A stretch of 64,000 bases of DNA from Pseudomonas peli (GTDB lineage: Bacteria > Pseudomonadota > Gammaproteobacteria > Pseudomonadales > Pseudomonadaceae), in NCBI RefSeq assembly GCF_900099645.1, contig NZ_FMTL01000002.1, forward strand, positions 684,334-748,333. Direction: 5' to 3'. A program made the translations under genes and the position numbers. How positions within the stretch are numbered: position 1 is the first letter of the stretch; each line of letters begins with the position of its first letter. The notes under the pieces were generated by a model that ran no database searches, was not told the DNA's origin, and was given only the letters and a program-made list of their open reading frames with translations. Below, in pieces: positions 14,275-22,379 of the stretch.

Positions 14275-15483
14275 ATGCATCGCTATCCCTTGCCGTCGCG
14301 CAGCCTGCTGTTGATTCTGGTGGCCCTGACCGCCCTTGGAGAGATTTCCACTCAGCTGATCATCCCCAGCCTGGGCGTTATCGAGCTGATCATGACGGCC
14401 CGCCCCGGCAGCAGCCTGCTGGCTCTATCGGCTTTCGTCGCCGCCTTTGGTCTGGGCCAGTTGCTGCTCGGCCCGCTGTCGGATCGCATCGGCCGGCGTC
14501 CGGTGTTGATCGCCGGGTTGCTGGTTTATCTGCTCGCGACCCTGTGGATGCTGCTGGCCAGCAGCATGGGCGAATTCATTGCCGCCCGCGTGCTGCAGGG
14601 GCTTGGGGCCTGTGCGGCATTGGTTCTGGCGCGGGCCATCGTTCGCGATGTGTGGCAGGCGCAGGCTGGTCCTGCATTAGCGCTGACGGTGATTGGCATG
14701 CTTTGCGCCATCGTCCTGTCGCCCATGCTCGGTGGTGCGCTGACGCTATATGGCGGCTGGCGCGCACCGATTGCCCTGGCACTGCTGATCGGTGTTGCCA
14801 TCGTGGCTGCGGTGCTGGGCCTGTACCGCGAAAGCAATCGGCAACTCGACCCGCATGCTGGGCAGCTCAGCCGTTTGGTCGGTAATTACCGCGATCTGCT
14901 GCGCGCCGCTTCGTTTCGCGCGCTGGCCATGACGCTGGCCTGCACCTACGGCGCAATGTTCGCGGTAATTGCCGGCTCTTCGGCTGTGTATATCGGCCTC
15001 CTGGGGCTGAGCCCGGCGCAATACGGCATCACCTTTGCGGCGATTGTATCGGCGCTGATCGCCGGCGCGCTGTTTACCCAGCGGCGCATTCTGCAGTTGG
15101 GCCCCGAGAGAATAGTGGGCATAGGTGCGGCGCTGGTGGCGAGCGGCGCCGTGGCCACATTGGCGATTTATCTGCTGTTTGGTTTGTCTCTGCTCGGCCT
15201 GTCGTTGCCACAGGTGTTGGTCACCTTGGGCGGCGGCATGTTGCTGCCGGCATCGGTGGCGGGCGCGGTGATCCCCAATGCCCACCGCGCCGGCTTGGCC
15301 GCAGGGTTTATGGGCTTTGCGCAAATGGCCGGCGCCACTTGCAGCGGCGTCTTGCTTAGCTTGCTGGCGGATGGCTCGGCGTGGCCTATGGTGTTGCTGA
15401 ACAGTTTATTCGCCGTCGCGGCGTTCTGCGCCTTCCACCTGCTGCGTCCACGGCCGGCAGCGAACGCGGCCCTGGTTCGCTAA
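14275..15483 (+). CDS. MFS multidrug exporter, Bcr/CflA type
   Basis: 402 residues from ATG 14275; the frame has an earlier ATG at 14215, but that codon lies in the candidate operator, so the later start (AGGA about ten bases upstream) is preferred. Twelve hydrophobic segments are visible. The motif-A loop GPLSDRIGRRPVLIAG follows TM2, and motif-C-like glycine-rich sequence VLSPMLGGALTLYGGWR lies in TM5, both typical of drug:H+ antiporters. It probably exports a toxic compound sensed by the nearby TetR. lpd follows after 25 bases and may be cotranscribed. Confidence 0.85.
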   Translation: MHRYPLPSRSLLLILVALTALGEISTQLIIPSLGVIELIMTARPGSSLLALSAFVAAFGLGQLLLGPLSDRIGRRPVLIAGLLVYLLATLWMLLASSMGEFIAARVLQGLGACAALVLARAIVRDVWQAQAGPALALTVIGMLCAIVLSPMLGGALTLYGGWRAPIALALLIGVAIVAAVLGLYRESNRQLDPHAGQLSRLVGNYRDLLRAASFRALAMTLACTYGAMFAVIAGSSAVYIGLLGLSPAQYGITFAAIVSALIAGALFTQRRILQLGPERIVGIGAALVASGAVATLAIYLLFGLSLLGLSLPQVLVTLGGGMLLPASVAGAVIPNAHRAGLAAGFMGFAQMAGATCSGVLLSLLADGSAWPMVLLNSLFAVAAFCAFHLLRPRPAANAALVR

Positions 15484-15508
15484 ACCTCTGCAGCCTAGGA
15501 GTAACTCA

Positions 15509-16909
15509 ATGAGCAACTATGACGTGCTGATCATCGGTGGCGGCCCCGGCGGCTATAACGCTGCAATCCGCGCCGGGCAACTGGGCCTGAAAGTCGCCTG
15601 CATCGAGGGGCGCGAGACTCTGGGTGGCACTTGCCTGAATGTCGGCTGCATGCCGTCGAAGGCGTTGCTGCATGCCTCGGAACTGTACGAGGCGGCAACC
15701 AGCGGCGAGCTCAACAACCTTGGCATCGAGGTCAAGCCGACGCTCAATCTGGCGCAGATGATGAAGCAGAAGGATGAAAGCGTAACGGCCCTGACCAAGG
15801 GCATCGAGTTTCTGTTTCGCAAGAACAAGGTCGAGTGGATCAAGGGCTGGGGCCGTTTGAACGGGCCGGGCAAGGTCACGGTGACCCTCGCCGATGGCAG
15901 TGTGCGCGAGTTGCAGGCCAAGGACATTGTGATCGCCACCGGCTCGGAACCGACGCCACTGCCAGGGGTGACGATTGATAACCAGCGCATTCTCGATTCC
16001 ACCGGCGCGCTGGCCTTGCCGCAAGTGCCCAAGCACCTGGTGGTGATCGGCGCCGGGGTGATCGGCCTGGAGCTGGGTTCGGTGTGGCGGCGTTTGGGCA
16101 GCGAAGTGACAGTGGTGGAGTACCTCGACCGCATCTGCCCAGGCCTGGATAACGAAACCGCGAAAACCCTGCAGCGTACCCTGAGCAAGCAGGGCATGAA
16201 TTTCAAACTGGCAACCAAGGTCAGCGCCGCCAAGGCCACGGCCAATGGCGTAACCCTTGACCTGCAGCCGGCTGCCGGCGGCGCTGTCGAGCAATTACAG
16301 GCGGACTATGTACTGGTCGCCATTGGCCGCCGCCCCTATACCGCCGGCCTGGGGCTGGAAACCGTGGGTCTCGCCACCGACAAGCGCGGCATGCTGGAAA
16401 ACCAGCAGCACCGCAGCAGCGTGCCGGGCATCTGGATTATCGGTGACGTGACCTCCGGGCCGATGCTTGCGCACAAGGCCGAAGATGAAGCCATCGCCTG
16501 TATCGAACGCATCGCCGGGCATGCTGCCGAGGTCAATTACGAGGCGATTCCCGGGGTGATCTACACCAAGCCGGAAGTCGCCACCGTGGGCAAAACCGAG
16601 GAGCAGTTGAAGGCCGAGGGGCGCGCCTACAAGGTCGGCAAGTTTCCTTTTACCGCCAACAGCCGGGCGAAGATCAATCACGAGGCTGAAGGCTTCGTCA
16701 AAGTGCTGGCCGATGAGCGCACCGATCAGATTCTCGGCGTGCATATCATCGGCCCCAGTGCCGGCGAACTGATCGGCGAGTACTGCGTGGCTCTGGAGTT
16801 CAGCGCTTCTGCCGAAGATATTGCGCTGATCTGCCACCCGCACCCAACCCGCTCGGAGGCGCTACGCCAGGCGGCGATGAGTGTGCATGGTTGGGCCATG
16901 CAGGCCTAA
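15509..16909 (+). CDS. lpd: Dihydrolipoyl dehydrogenase (E3)
   Basis: 466 residues. FAD motif DVLIIGGGPGGYNAAIRAGQ at the N-terminus, redox disulfide GGTCLNVGCMPSKALLHAS, NAD motif VIGAGVIGLELGSVWRRLG, FAD-binding WIIGDVTSGPMLAHKAEDE and C-terminal base HPHPTRSE. It reoxidises dihydrolipoamide of 2-oxo-acid dehydrogenase or glycine-cleavage complexes using NAD. The sequence is closer to the mitochondrial-type (Lpd3-like) E3 than to the E3s encoded within complex operons; no E1/E2 genes are nearby. TAGGAGTAACTCA gives a good ribosome site. It may be cotranscribed with the MFS gene. Confidence 0.93.
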   Translation: MSNYDVLIIGGGPGGYNAAIRAGQLGLKVACIEGRETLGGTCLNVGCMPSKALLHASELYEAATSGELNNLGIEVKPTLNLAQMMKQKDESVTALTKGIEFLFRKNKVEWIKGWGRLNGPGKVTVTLADGSVRELQAKDIVIATGSEPTPLPGVTIDNQRILDSTGALALPQVPKHLVVIGAGVIGLELGSVWRRLGSEVTVVEYLDRICPGLDNETAKTLQRTLSKQGMNFKLATKVSAAKATANGVTLDLQPAAGGAVEQLQADYVLVAIGRRPYTAGLGLETVGLATDKRGMLENQQHRSSVPGIWIIGDVTSGPMLAHKAEDEAIACIERIAGHAAEVNYEAIPGVIYTKPEVATVGKTEEQLKAEGRAYKVGKFPFTANSRAKINHEAEGFVKVLADERTDQILGVHIIGPSAGELIGEYCVALEFSASAEDIALICHPHPTRSEALRQAAMSVHGWAMQA

Positions 16910-16921
16910 GCCTACTTACAG

Positions 16922-17030
16922 TCTGCTGCGCGTCGGCCCTGCTGCGTTAAAAGCAGGCTCGGAATGCTCATGTACAAAAGTACACTCCGCTTCCTTGCCT
17001 GCTTTTGCCTTGCATGGCTCTAGCTCGCAA
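16922..17030 (+). repeat. Structured interspersed repeat, copy 1
   Basis: A roughly 109-base element opening TCTGCTGCGCGTCGGCCCTG and closing CTCTAGCTCGC, highly similar to 30814-30938. Outer stem AAAAGCAGGC (16949-16958) with GCCTGCTTTT (16997-17006); inner hairpin TGTAC (16971-16975) with GTACA (16980-16984). The two copies differ by compensating changes in both stems. It sits between the converging lpd and zapE genes. Confidence 0.75.
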
Positions 17031-17062
17031 TACTTCAAAAAGATTCTTAAAGCCCCAAAGCA

Positions 17063-18184
17063 TTACGCGCCGAAACGCTGGAGCTGCATCTCCTGCAAGC
17101 GGCTGAGGGTGCGGCGAAAGGCGAAGCTCAGGTAGCCCTCGGTATATAGTTCGGCCAGCGGCACCTGGGCTTCGAGGTACAGCGGCACCTTGCGGTCGTA
17201 GCACTCATCCACCAGGGCGATAAAGCGCCGCACGCTGTCATCCTTGACCGACAGAGCGGGCAGCTGGCGGTCACCGGCCTGCACCCGCTCGATGCCATCT
17301 TCGGTGCCGCGGGCGATCTTCGCCGCGCGTTGCGGGCTGCTCAGGTTGGGAACTTCGCTGAGCAGAATGGCCTGGAAGCGGTCGCACAGGGCGATAAAGT
17401 CCGGCGCGGCCAAGGGCTGCTCACACAGATCGGCAAAGCGGCACCAGAGTACGCCGTCGCAGTGGCGCAGGGTCTGCACGCTGCGGTTGCCGAGCGTGAG
17501 CGGTTGATCGCTGCTGTGCCTACCTGCGGCCAACTGACTGAAGGTCCGGCTGAGCACACTGGGCAACCCAGGCGTGGCGACCCAGTAACGGGTATGCGCG
17601 ATACCTGGGTGCAGGCGATGGTCTTCCTCACCATTGATGCTCACTACCTGCATATGCCGTTGCAAGGCGGCCACCGCAGGCAGAAAGCGCTCGCGATTAA
17701 AGCCTTCGGCATACAGCAGTTCAGGTGGCTGGTTGGACGTGGCCACCAGCACCATGCCCTGTTCGAACATCACCTGAAACAGGCGGCCGAGAATGATCGC
17801 ATCGCCGATGTCGCTGACAAACAGCTCGTCGAAGCACAGCACGCGCACTTCTTGGCTCAGCTCAACGGCCAGCGCATGCAACGGATCAGGTGTACCGGTG
17901 AGCTGAAACAGGCGCCTATGCACCCAGCGCATAAAGTGGTGAAAGTGCTGACGTCGCGCGGGGACTTTCAGGCCTTTGTAGAAGCTGTCCATCAGCCAGG
18001 TCTTGCCACGGCCCACCGGCCCCCACAGATACACCCCGTTGATTGAGTCCAAGGGTTCGTCTTGGTGCAAGGTCTGATAGCAAGCGTGCAAGGCTTGGGC
18101 GGCCTGCCACTGTGCTGGATCGGATTGAAAGCCATCACAGTCGATGGCCTGCTGATAGGCGACGAGGGGTGAATTGCTGGGCAT
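17063..18184 (-). CDS. zapE: AFG1-family ATPase ZapE
   Basis: 373 residues from ATG 18184 (MPSNSPLVAYQQAI); the frame extends to 18247 but that stretch lacks family resemblance. Walker A is GVYLWGPVGRGKTWLMDSFY, Walker B VRVLCFDELFVSDIGDA, and sensor LVATSNQPPELLY. The C-terminal VDECYDRKVPLYLEAQVPL and FAFRRTLSRLQEMQ are typical of the family. In E. coli ZapE destabilises FtsZ polymers and helps division under stress; in mitochondria AFG1 assists turnover of membrane proteins. It is separated from the HAD gene by 73 bases and may share a transcript with it. Confidence 0.9.
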   Translation of the reverse strand: MPSNSPLVAYQQAIDCDGFQSDPAQWQAAQALHACYQTLHQDEPLDSINGVYLWGPVGRGKTWLMDSFYKGLKVPARRQHFHHFMRWVHRRLFQLTGTPDPLHALAVELSQEVRVLCFDELFVSDIGDAIILGRLFQVMFEQGMVLVATSNQPPELLYAEGFNRERFLPAVAALQRHMQVVSINGEEDHRLHPGIAHTRYWVATPGLPSVLSRTFSQLAAGRHSSDQPLTLGNRSVQTLRHCDGVLWCRFADLCEQPLAAPDFIALCDRFQAILLSEVPNLSSPQRAAKIARGTEDGIERVQAGDRQLPALSVKDDSVRRFIALVDECYDRKVPLYLEAQVPLAELYTEGYLSFAFRRTLSRLQEMQLQRFGA

Positions 18185-18257
18185 GAAATCAGGCGCATGG
18201 CGGTGAGGTGACGCGTTATAGCCTGTAGACAGGCCTACGCGCCACATCCAGCCTCAA

Positions 18258-18911
18258 TCAGCGCCAGTTAAGGACCGGCCAACCGGCCTGCTGGGCGTGC
18301 GCAAGCAGAGTAGGATCTGGGTTGACCACATAGGGCTTGTCGACCACCTGCAGCAGTGGCAGGTCGTTGCGTGAGTCGGAGTAGAAGTAGGCGCCGTCGA
18401 GGGCTTCGCCGTGCTCTTGCAGCCAATCACGCAGGCGCGTGACCTTGCCTTCGCGGTAGGTCATGACGCCCTGGGTACGGCCGCTGTAGTGGCCGTGCTG
18501 AACTTCCAGGTCGATGGCCAGCACTTCCTCGATCTTCAAACGTGCGGCGACGGCGCTGACCAGAAAGTGCGCCGAGGCGGAAATCACCAGCACCCGGTCA
18601 CCGGCGGCGCGGTGGTTGGCCAGGCAGCGGGTGGCGTCGCTGTAGAAAATCGGCTCGATCACGTCTTCGACAAACGGCTCGACCACGTGGGCGACTTCTT
18701 CCGGCGTGCGACCCACCAGGGGCGACAAGGTAAAGGCCATGTAGTCTTCCATGGCCAGGCTGCCGGCGGCGTATTGGCGCATCAGCTCCTGTTCATGGGC
18801 GATAAAACTGTCGGCGTCGGCCCAGCCGAGCTTGACCATTTCCTGGGTCCACAGGCTGGCGCAGTCGCCGCCGATCAGGGTTTCGTCCAGGTCGAAAATT
18901 GCCAGGGCCAT
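18258..18911 (-). CDS. HAD-IB family phosphatase (SerB-like)
   Basis: 217 residues. HAD motif I is IFDLDETLIGGD, motif II VLVISAS, and motif III/IV region VTRLRDWL and YFYSDSRNDLPLLQVVDKPY. The helical cap between motifs I and II is of the phosphoserine-phosphatase type. The ATG overlaps the stop codon of the ABC ATPase gene (ATGA-type overlap), so it is the last gene of the transporter operon. In that setting it probably dephosphorylates a product of the imported compound; phosphoserine phosphatase activity itself is less likely because SerB is normally longer and unlinked. Confidence 0.85.
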   Translation of the reverse strand: MALAIFDLDETLIGGDCASLWTQEMVKLGWADADSFIAHEQELMRQYAAGSLAMEDYMAFTLSPLVGRTPEEVAHVVEPFVEDVIEPIFYSDATRCLANHRAAGDRVLVISASAHFLVSAVAARLKIEEVLAIDLEVQHGHYSGRTQGVMTYREGKVTRLRDWLQEHGEALDGAYFYSDSRNDLPLLQVVDKPYVVNPDPTLLAHAQQAGWPVLNWR

Positions 18912-19900
18912 CAGGCCACCTCACAGATTGCGTTGTCTTCAATGTTCAGGTTGATGCGTTGCCCGCTGGCGTGCAGGTCCGCCGGGGAGCGGTTGAGCAC
19001 GTCCACCAGCAGTTCGACGCCGCGCGCCTCGATGCGGTAACGGATCACGTTGCCGAGCAGGCGATGGCTGCGGATCTGCCCCTCGATGCTGCCCAGGGCG
19101 CCAATCTGGATGGCCTCCGGGCGGATTGCCACGCGGCTGTTGACCGGGCGCAGCAGCAGGCGACTGGCGGTATCGGCGTCGAGCAGGTTGTAGTTGCCGA
19201 TAAACCCGGCGGCAAAGGCATCGGCGGGGGCGGTGTAGAGGGTTTCCGCGTCGCCGCTCTGGACGATCTTGCCGGCGTTCATCAGGAAGATACGGTCGCT
19301 CATGACCAGCGCTTCTTCCTGGTCATGGGTGACGAAGATGGTGGTCAGGCCCAGCTCCTGCTGGATGCTGCGGATCTGCTCGCGCAGGTGCTTGCGAATC
19401 CGCGCGTCCAGCGCTGACAGCGGCTCGTCGAGCAGCAGCAGGCGCGGGCGGGTGACCAGCGAGCGGGCCAGAGCCACGCGTTGGCACTGGCCGCCGGACA
19501 GTTGCTGCGGGTAACGGCCGGCGAAGTCATTCAGCTCAACCAGCTCCAGCACTTCCTTGACCCGCTGCTCGGCTTCGCTGCCTTTGACCTTCTGCATGCG
19601 CAGGCCGAAGGCGACGTTCTGTTGCACGGTCATATTGGGGAACAGCGCGTAGCTCTGGAATACCATACCGATGCCGCGCTTTTGTGGGGCAACGGGCACC
19701 AGGTCCTCACCGTCGAGCAGAATCTGTCCGCCATTCACTCCGGTTAAGCCGGCGATGCAGCGCAGCAGGGTGGATTTGCCGCAGCCAGAGGGGCCGAGCA
19801 GGGTGATGAATTCGCCCTTGGCGATCTCGCAGTTGATATCGCTGAAGATTGCGGTATCGCCGTAGCGCTTGTGCAGGCCTTGAATACTCAGATAACTCAT
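18911..19900 (-). CDS. ABC transporter ATP-binding protein (Pot/Fbp/2-AEP type)
   Basis: 329 residues. Walker A LLGPSGCGKSTLLRCIAGL, Q-loop GMVFQSYALFPNMTV, signature QQLSGGQCQRVALARSLV, Walker B LLLLDEPLSALD and H-loop TIFVTHDQEEAL. A C-terminal TOBE-like domain (about 240-329, RPVNSRVAIRPEAIQIG) matches ATPases of the spermidine/iron/2-aminoethylphosphonate class. It drives import through the two permeases encoded just upstream and overlaps both neighbours by a few bases, so the operon is translationally coupled. Confidence 0.92.
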   Translation of the reverse strand: MSYLSIQGLHKRYGDTAIFSDINCEIAKGEFITLLGPSGCGKSTLLRCIAGLTGVNGGQILLDGEDLVPVAPQKRGIGMVFQSYALFPNMTVQQNVAFGLRMQKVKGSEAEQRVKEVLELVELNDFAGRYPQQLSGGQCQRVALARSLVTRPRLLLLDEPLSALDARIRKHLREQIRSIQQELGLTTIFVTHDQEEALVMSDRIFLMNAGKIVQSGDAETLYTAPADAFAAGFIGNYNLLDADTASRLLLRPVNSRVAIRPEAIQIGALGSIEGQIRSHRLLGNVIRYRIEARGVELLVDVLNRSPADLHASGQRINLNIEDNAICEVA

Positions 19901-20691
19901 GACTTGTCCTTATTCAGGCTGTTGGCCGCCCAGGTCATCAGCAGCACGAACATGAAGTAGGAAATCACCAACGCACTGGTGAAGTGACCACTGTCGTTGC
20001 GCATGTTGTAGAGGTACACCTGCAGGGTTTCATAGCGGCTGCCGACCAGCAGGTTGGCGAACACAAACTCACCGAACAGGAAGCTGAAGGAGAGAAATAC
20101 CGAGACCATCAAGCCCTTGCGCAGATTAGGCAGCACCACCATAAAGGCCGCGCGCCATGTGCTGGCACCGAGCAGGTGGGCGGCGTCCATCAGGTCGCGC
20201 AGGTTGATCGCCTGCAGGTTGTTACTGATGGCTCGGTACATAAACGGCAGGGCGATAGTGAAGAAGCAGCCAATCAGAATCCACGGCGTACCGAGGATTG
20301 GCAGCGGGCCGCCGGCGAACAACTGCATCAAGCCGACCGAGGACACCACTGGCGGGATGGCGAACGGCAGCAGGATCAGCACGTTCATTACCGCATCGAG
20401 CTTGGGGAAGTGGTAACTGACCACAAACAGCAGCGGCAGAATCAGCACCAGCGACAGCGCCAAAGCAGCCAGGCAGACCAGCAGCGAGCGGCCAAACGCA
20501 GCGAGGAAGCGTGCATCGCTCCACAGTGCCAGGTACCACTTTAAGGTTAGCCCGCTGGGCAGCACGCTGGCCGACCAACTGGTGGAAAACGAGTAGAGCA
20601 GGGTGCCGAGCAGCGGCAGCAAAAGGATCAGCAGCAGGCTGTAGACCACCAACTGGTGGAACAGCGGCGAGCGTTTTTCAGCGTGGGACAT
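19897..20691 (-). CDS. ABC transporter permease
   Basis: 264 residues with about six membrane segments (LVVYSLLLILLLPLLGTLLY, LLVCLAALALSLVLILPLLF and others). The binding-protein-dependent permease loop that docks on the ATPase is at MDAAHLLGASTWRAAFMVVL, the EAA-type motif. It belongs to the PotC/PhnV-like half of a two-permease importer. The gene overlaps the ATPase gene by 4 bases and the other permease by 14. Confidence 0.9.
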   Translation of the reverse strand: MSHAEKRSPLFHQLVVYSLLLILLLPLLGTLLYSFSTSWSASVLPSGLTLKWYLALWSDARFLAAFGRSLLVCLAALALSLVLILPLLFVVSYHFPKLDAVMNVLILLPFAIPPVVSSVGLMQLFAGGPLPILGTPWILIGCFFTIALPFMYRAISNNLQAINLRDLMDAAHLLGASTWRAAFMVVLPNLRKGLMVSVFLSFSFLFGEFVFANLLVGSRYETLQVYLYNMRNDSGHFTSALVISYFMFVLLMTWAANSLNKDKS

Positions 20692-21520
20692 GGTAGCTCC
20701 GGCGCAGCAGCCATTGGTGAACGATGGTGATCAGGGTCATCAGGCCAACCAGAATCATCGCCAGGGCACTGGCCATATTCGGGTCGAGGAAGATGTCGCC
20801 GGAAACCATGGCGGCAATCCGAATCGGCAGGATATTGAAGTTGCCAGTGGTCAGCGCATACACCGTGGCGTAGGCGCCGAGAGCGTTGGCCAGCAGAATC
20901 ACAAAGGTGCCGAGCAGCGCGGGGGTCAAGACGGGCAAGCCGATATGCCGCCAGAACTGCCAGTTGCTCGCGCCGAGCAATTCAGCCGATTCGCGCCAGT
21001 CTTCACGCAAGGCGTCGAAGGCTGGGTAGAGCAGCAGCACACCCAGGGGAATCTGGAAGTAGGTGTACAGCACGATCAGGCCGGTTTTCGAGTAGAGGTT
21101 GAAATCCTCGATGATCCCCGCCTGCTTGAGCAGGATGGTCAGTGCGCCGTTAAACCCCAACAGGATGATAAAGGCGAAGGCCAGCGGCACCCCGGAGAAG
21201 TTGCTGGTCATGTTGGAAAACGCCATGACGAAGTCGCGCAGCTTGCTGTCGACTTGCCGCAGCGAGTAGCTACCGAGAATGGCAATGCTGATGCCGATCA
21301 GGCTCGACCAGAACGCCACTTCAAGGCTGTGACGCATCGCCTGGCGGTAGAACGGTGAGGAGAAGGCCTGCTGGAAATTGCCCAGGCCCCAGCCTTCAGT
21401 CGTTTGCAGGCTGTTACTGGCCACCCAGAGCAGCGGGGCGATCTGAAAGGCGATAAAGAACAGGGCAAAAGGCAGCAGGCACAGCAGCGCCAGCCATTTG
21501 CCGCGCAGGGCAGACATCAT
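20678..21520 (-). CDS. ABC transporter permease
   Basis: 280 residues from the tandem ATGs at 21520/21517, with GGAG eight bases upstream; the longer frame to 21586 lies inside the preceding gene. About six membrane segments start with ALLCLLPFALFFIAFQIAPL. The EAA-type loop is ESAELLGASNWQFWRHIGLP. It is the PotB/PhnU-like partner of the permease at 19897. Its start overlaps the end of the phosphodiesterase-like gene, keeping the operon order binding protein, enzyme, permease, permease, ATPase, phosphatase. Confidence 0.9.
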   Translation of the reverse strand: MMSALRGKWLALLCLLPFALFFIAFQIAPLLWVASNSLQTTEGWGLGNFQQAFSSPFYRQAMRHSLEVAFWSSLIGISIAILGSYSLRQVDSKLRDFVMAFSNMTSNFSGVPLAFAFIILLGFNGALTILLKQAGIIEDFNLYSKTGLIVLYTYFQIPLGVLLLYPAFDALREDWRESAELLGASNWQFWRHIGLPVLTPALLGTFVILLANALGAYATVYALTTGNFNILPIRIAAMVSGDIFLDPNMASALAMILVGLMTLITIVHQWLLRRSYHVPR

Positions 21521-22323
21521 GCGAGGAGCTCCCGGCAGACAGGTTTGTCGTGGGCCACGCCGAGCAGCTCGCAGACCGTGCCGCACAACTCCAGCTGTTT
21601 CGGCTGGGCGTTGGGGTTGAGGCTGAAGGCGCTGCCAAGTACCAGCAGCGGCACTTCGCGTTCTTCCGGCAGCAGGCCGTTGTGGCTGCGATCGTTGTTC
21701 ATGCCGTGGTCGGCGGTCACCAGAATCTGGTAGCCGGCATCGAGCCAGGGCTGAATATATTCGGCCAACAACACATCGGCCATGCGCGCGCTGTTACGGT
21801 ACTGCGCGCTGTCGAGGCCGTGCTTGTGGCCGGCGTCGTCGATATTCATTGGGTGCACCAGCAGCAGGTTGGGCGCATGGCGCAGGCGTAGACTTTCCGC
21901 ATCGGCAAATAGGTGCGAATCCGGGTAATGATCGGCGTAGTAGAAGTGGCCGTACTGAATCGGCAGGTTGGCGTCTGTCGTGTGACGGTCGCGCGCCGCT
22001 TTGAATGGCGAACGGTTATACAGCTCGCTGACCCAGTGATAGGCCGCCGCAGCGGTAATCAGCCCAGCGTCGCGGGCGTAGTGGAACATGCTGCGCTGGG
22101 TCGACAGGCGCGAGACATCGTTATTGACGATGCCGCTGTCGATGGGCGCAACACCGGTCAGAATCGCTTCATACAGCGGGCGTGACAGGGCCGGGAGTTC
22201 ACAGTCGAGCTTGTACAGCGCGGCGCGTCCAGCCTGGCAGTAAGCCTGCAGATGCCCCAGCGCGTGCTGAGCCACCTGATAGCTCAAGCCATCCAGAACC
22301 ACGAGGATGACGTTGTGCGACAT
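21517..22323 (-). CDS. Alkaline phosphatase-superfamily phosphodiesterase/pyrophosphatase-like enzyme
   Basis: 268 residues from ATG 22323 (AAGG upstream). The fold is indicated by VILVVLDGLSYQVAQ at the N-terminus (first metal Asp), YEAILTGVAPIDSGIVNNDV around the expected Thr/Ser nucleophile, LLVHPMNIDDAGHKHG and the second metal site ILVTADHGMNND. No signal peptide is visible, so it should act in the cytoplasm. Within this operon it probably cleaves an imported phosphoester, phosphodiester or phosphonate; nucleotide pyrophosphatase, phosphoglycerate-mutase-like and phosphonoacetate hydrolase activities belong to the same superfamily. Confidence 0.8.
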   Translation of the reverse strand: MSHNVILVVLDGLSYQVAQHALGHLQAYCQAGRAALYKLDCELPALSRPLYEAILTGVAPIDSGIVNNDVSRLSTQRSMFHYARDAGLITAAAAYHWVSELYNRSPFKAARDRHTTDANLPIQYGHFYYADHYPDSHLFADAESLRLRHAPNLLLVHPMNIDDAGHKHGLDSAQYRNSARMADVLLAEYIQPWLDAGYQILVTADHGMNNDRSHNGLLPEEREVPLLVLGSAFSLNPNAQPKQLELCGTVCELLGVAHDKPVCRELLA

Positions 22324-22348
22324 GATTGAAAGCCTTAGCAACCGAATC

Positions 22349-22371
22349 GGCCCCGGAGTGTATCCGGGGCC
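22349..22371 (-). other. Intercistronic hairpin after the binding-protein gene
   Basis: A perfect 9-bp stem GGCCCCGGA (22349-22357) with TCCGGGGCC (22363-22371), loop of five, nine bases after the binding-protein stop and 25 bases before the next start. No T-run follows in the leftward direction. Such hairpins often protect the upstream mRNA segment and raise the binding protein above its permeases. Confidence 0.6.
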
Positions 22372-22379
22372 AGATTGCA

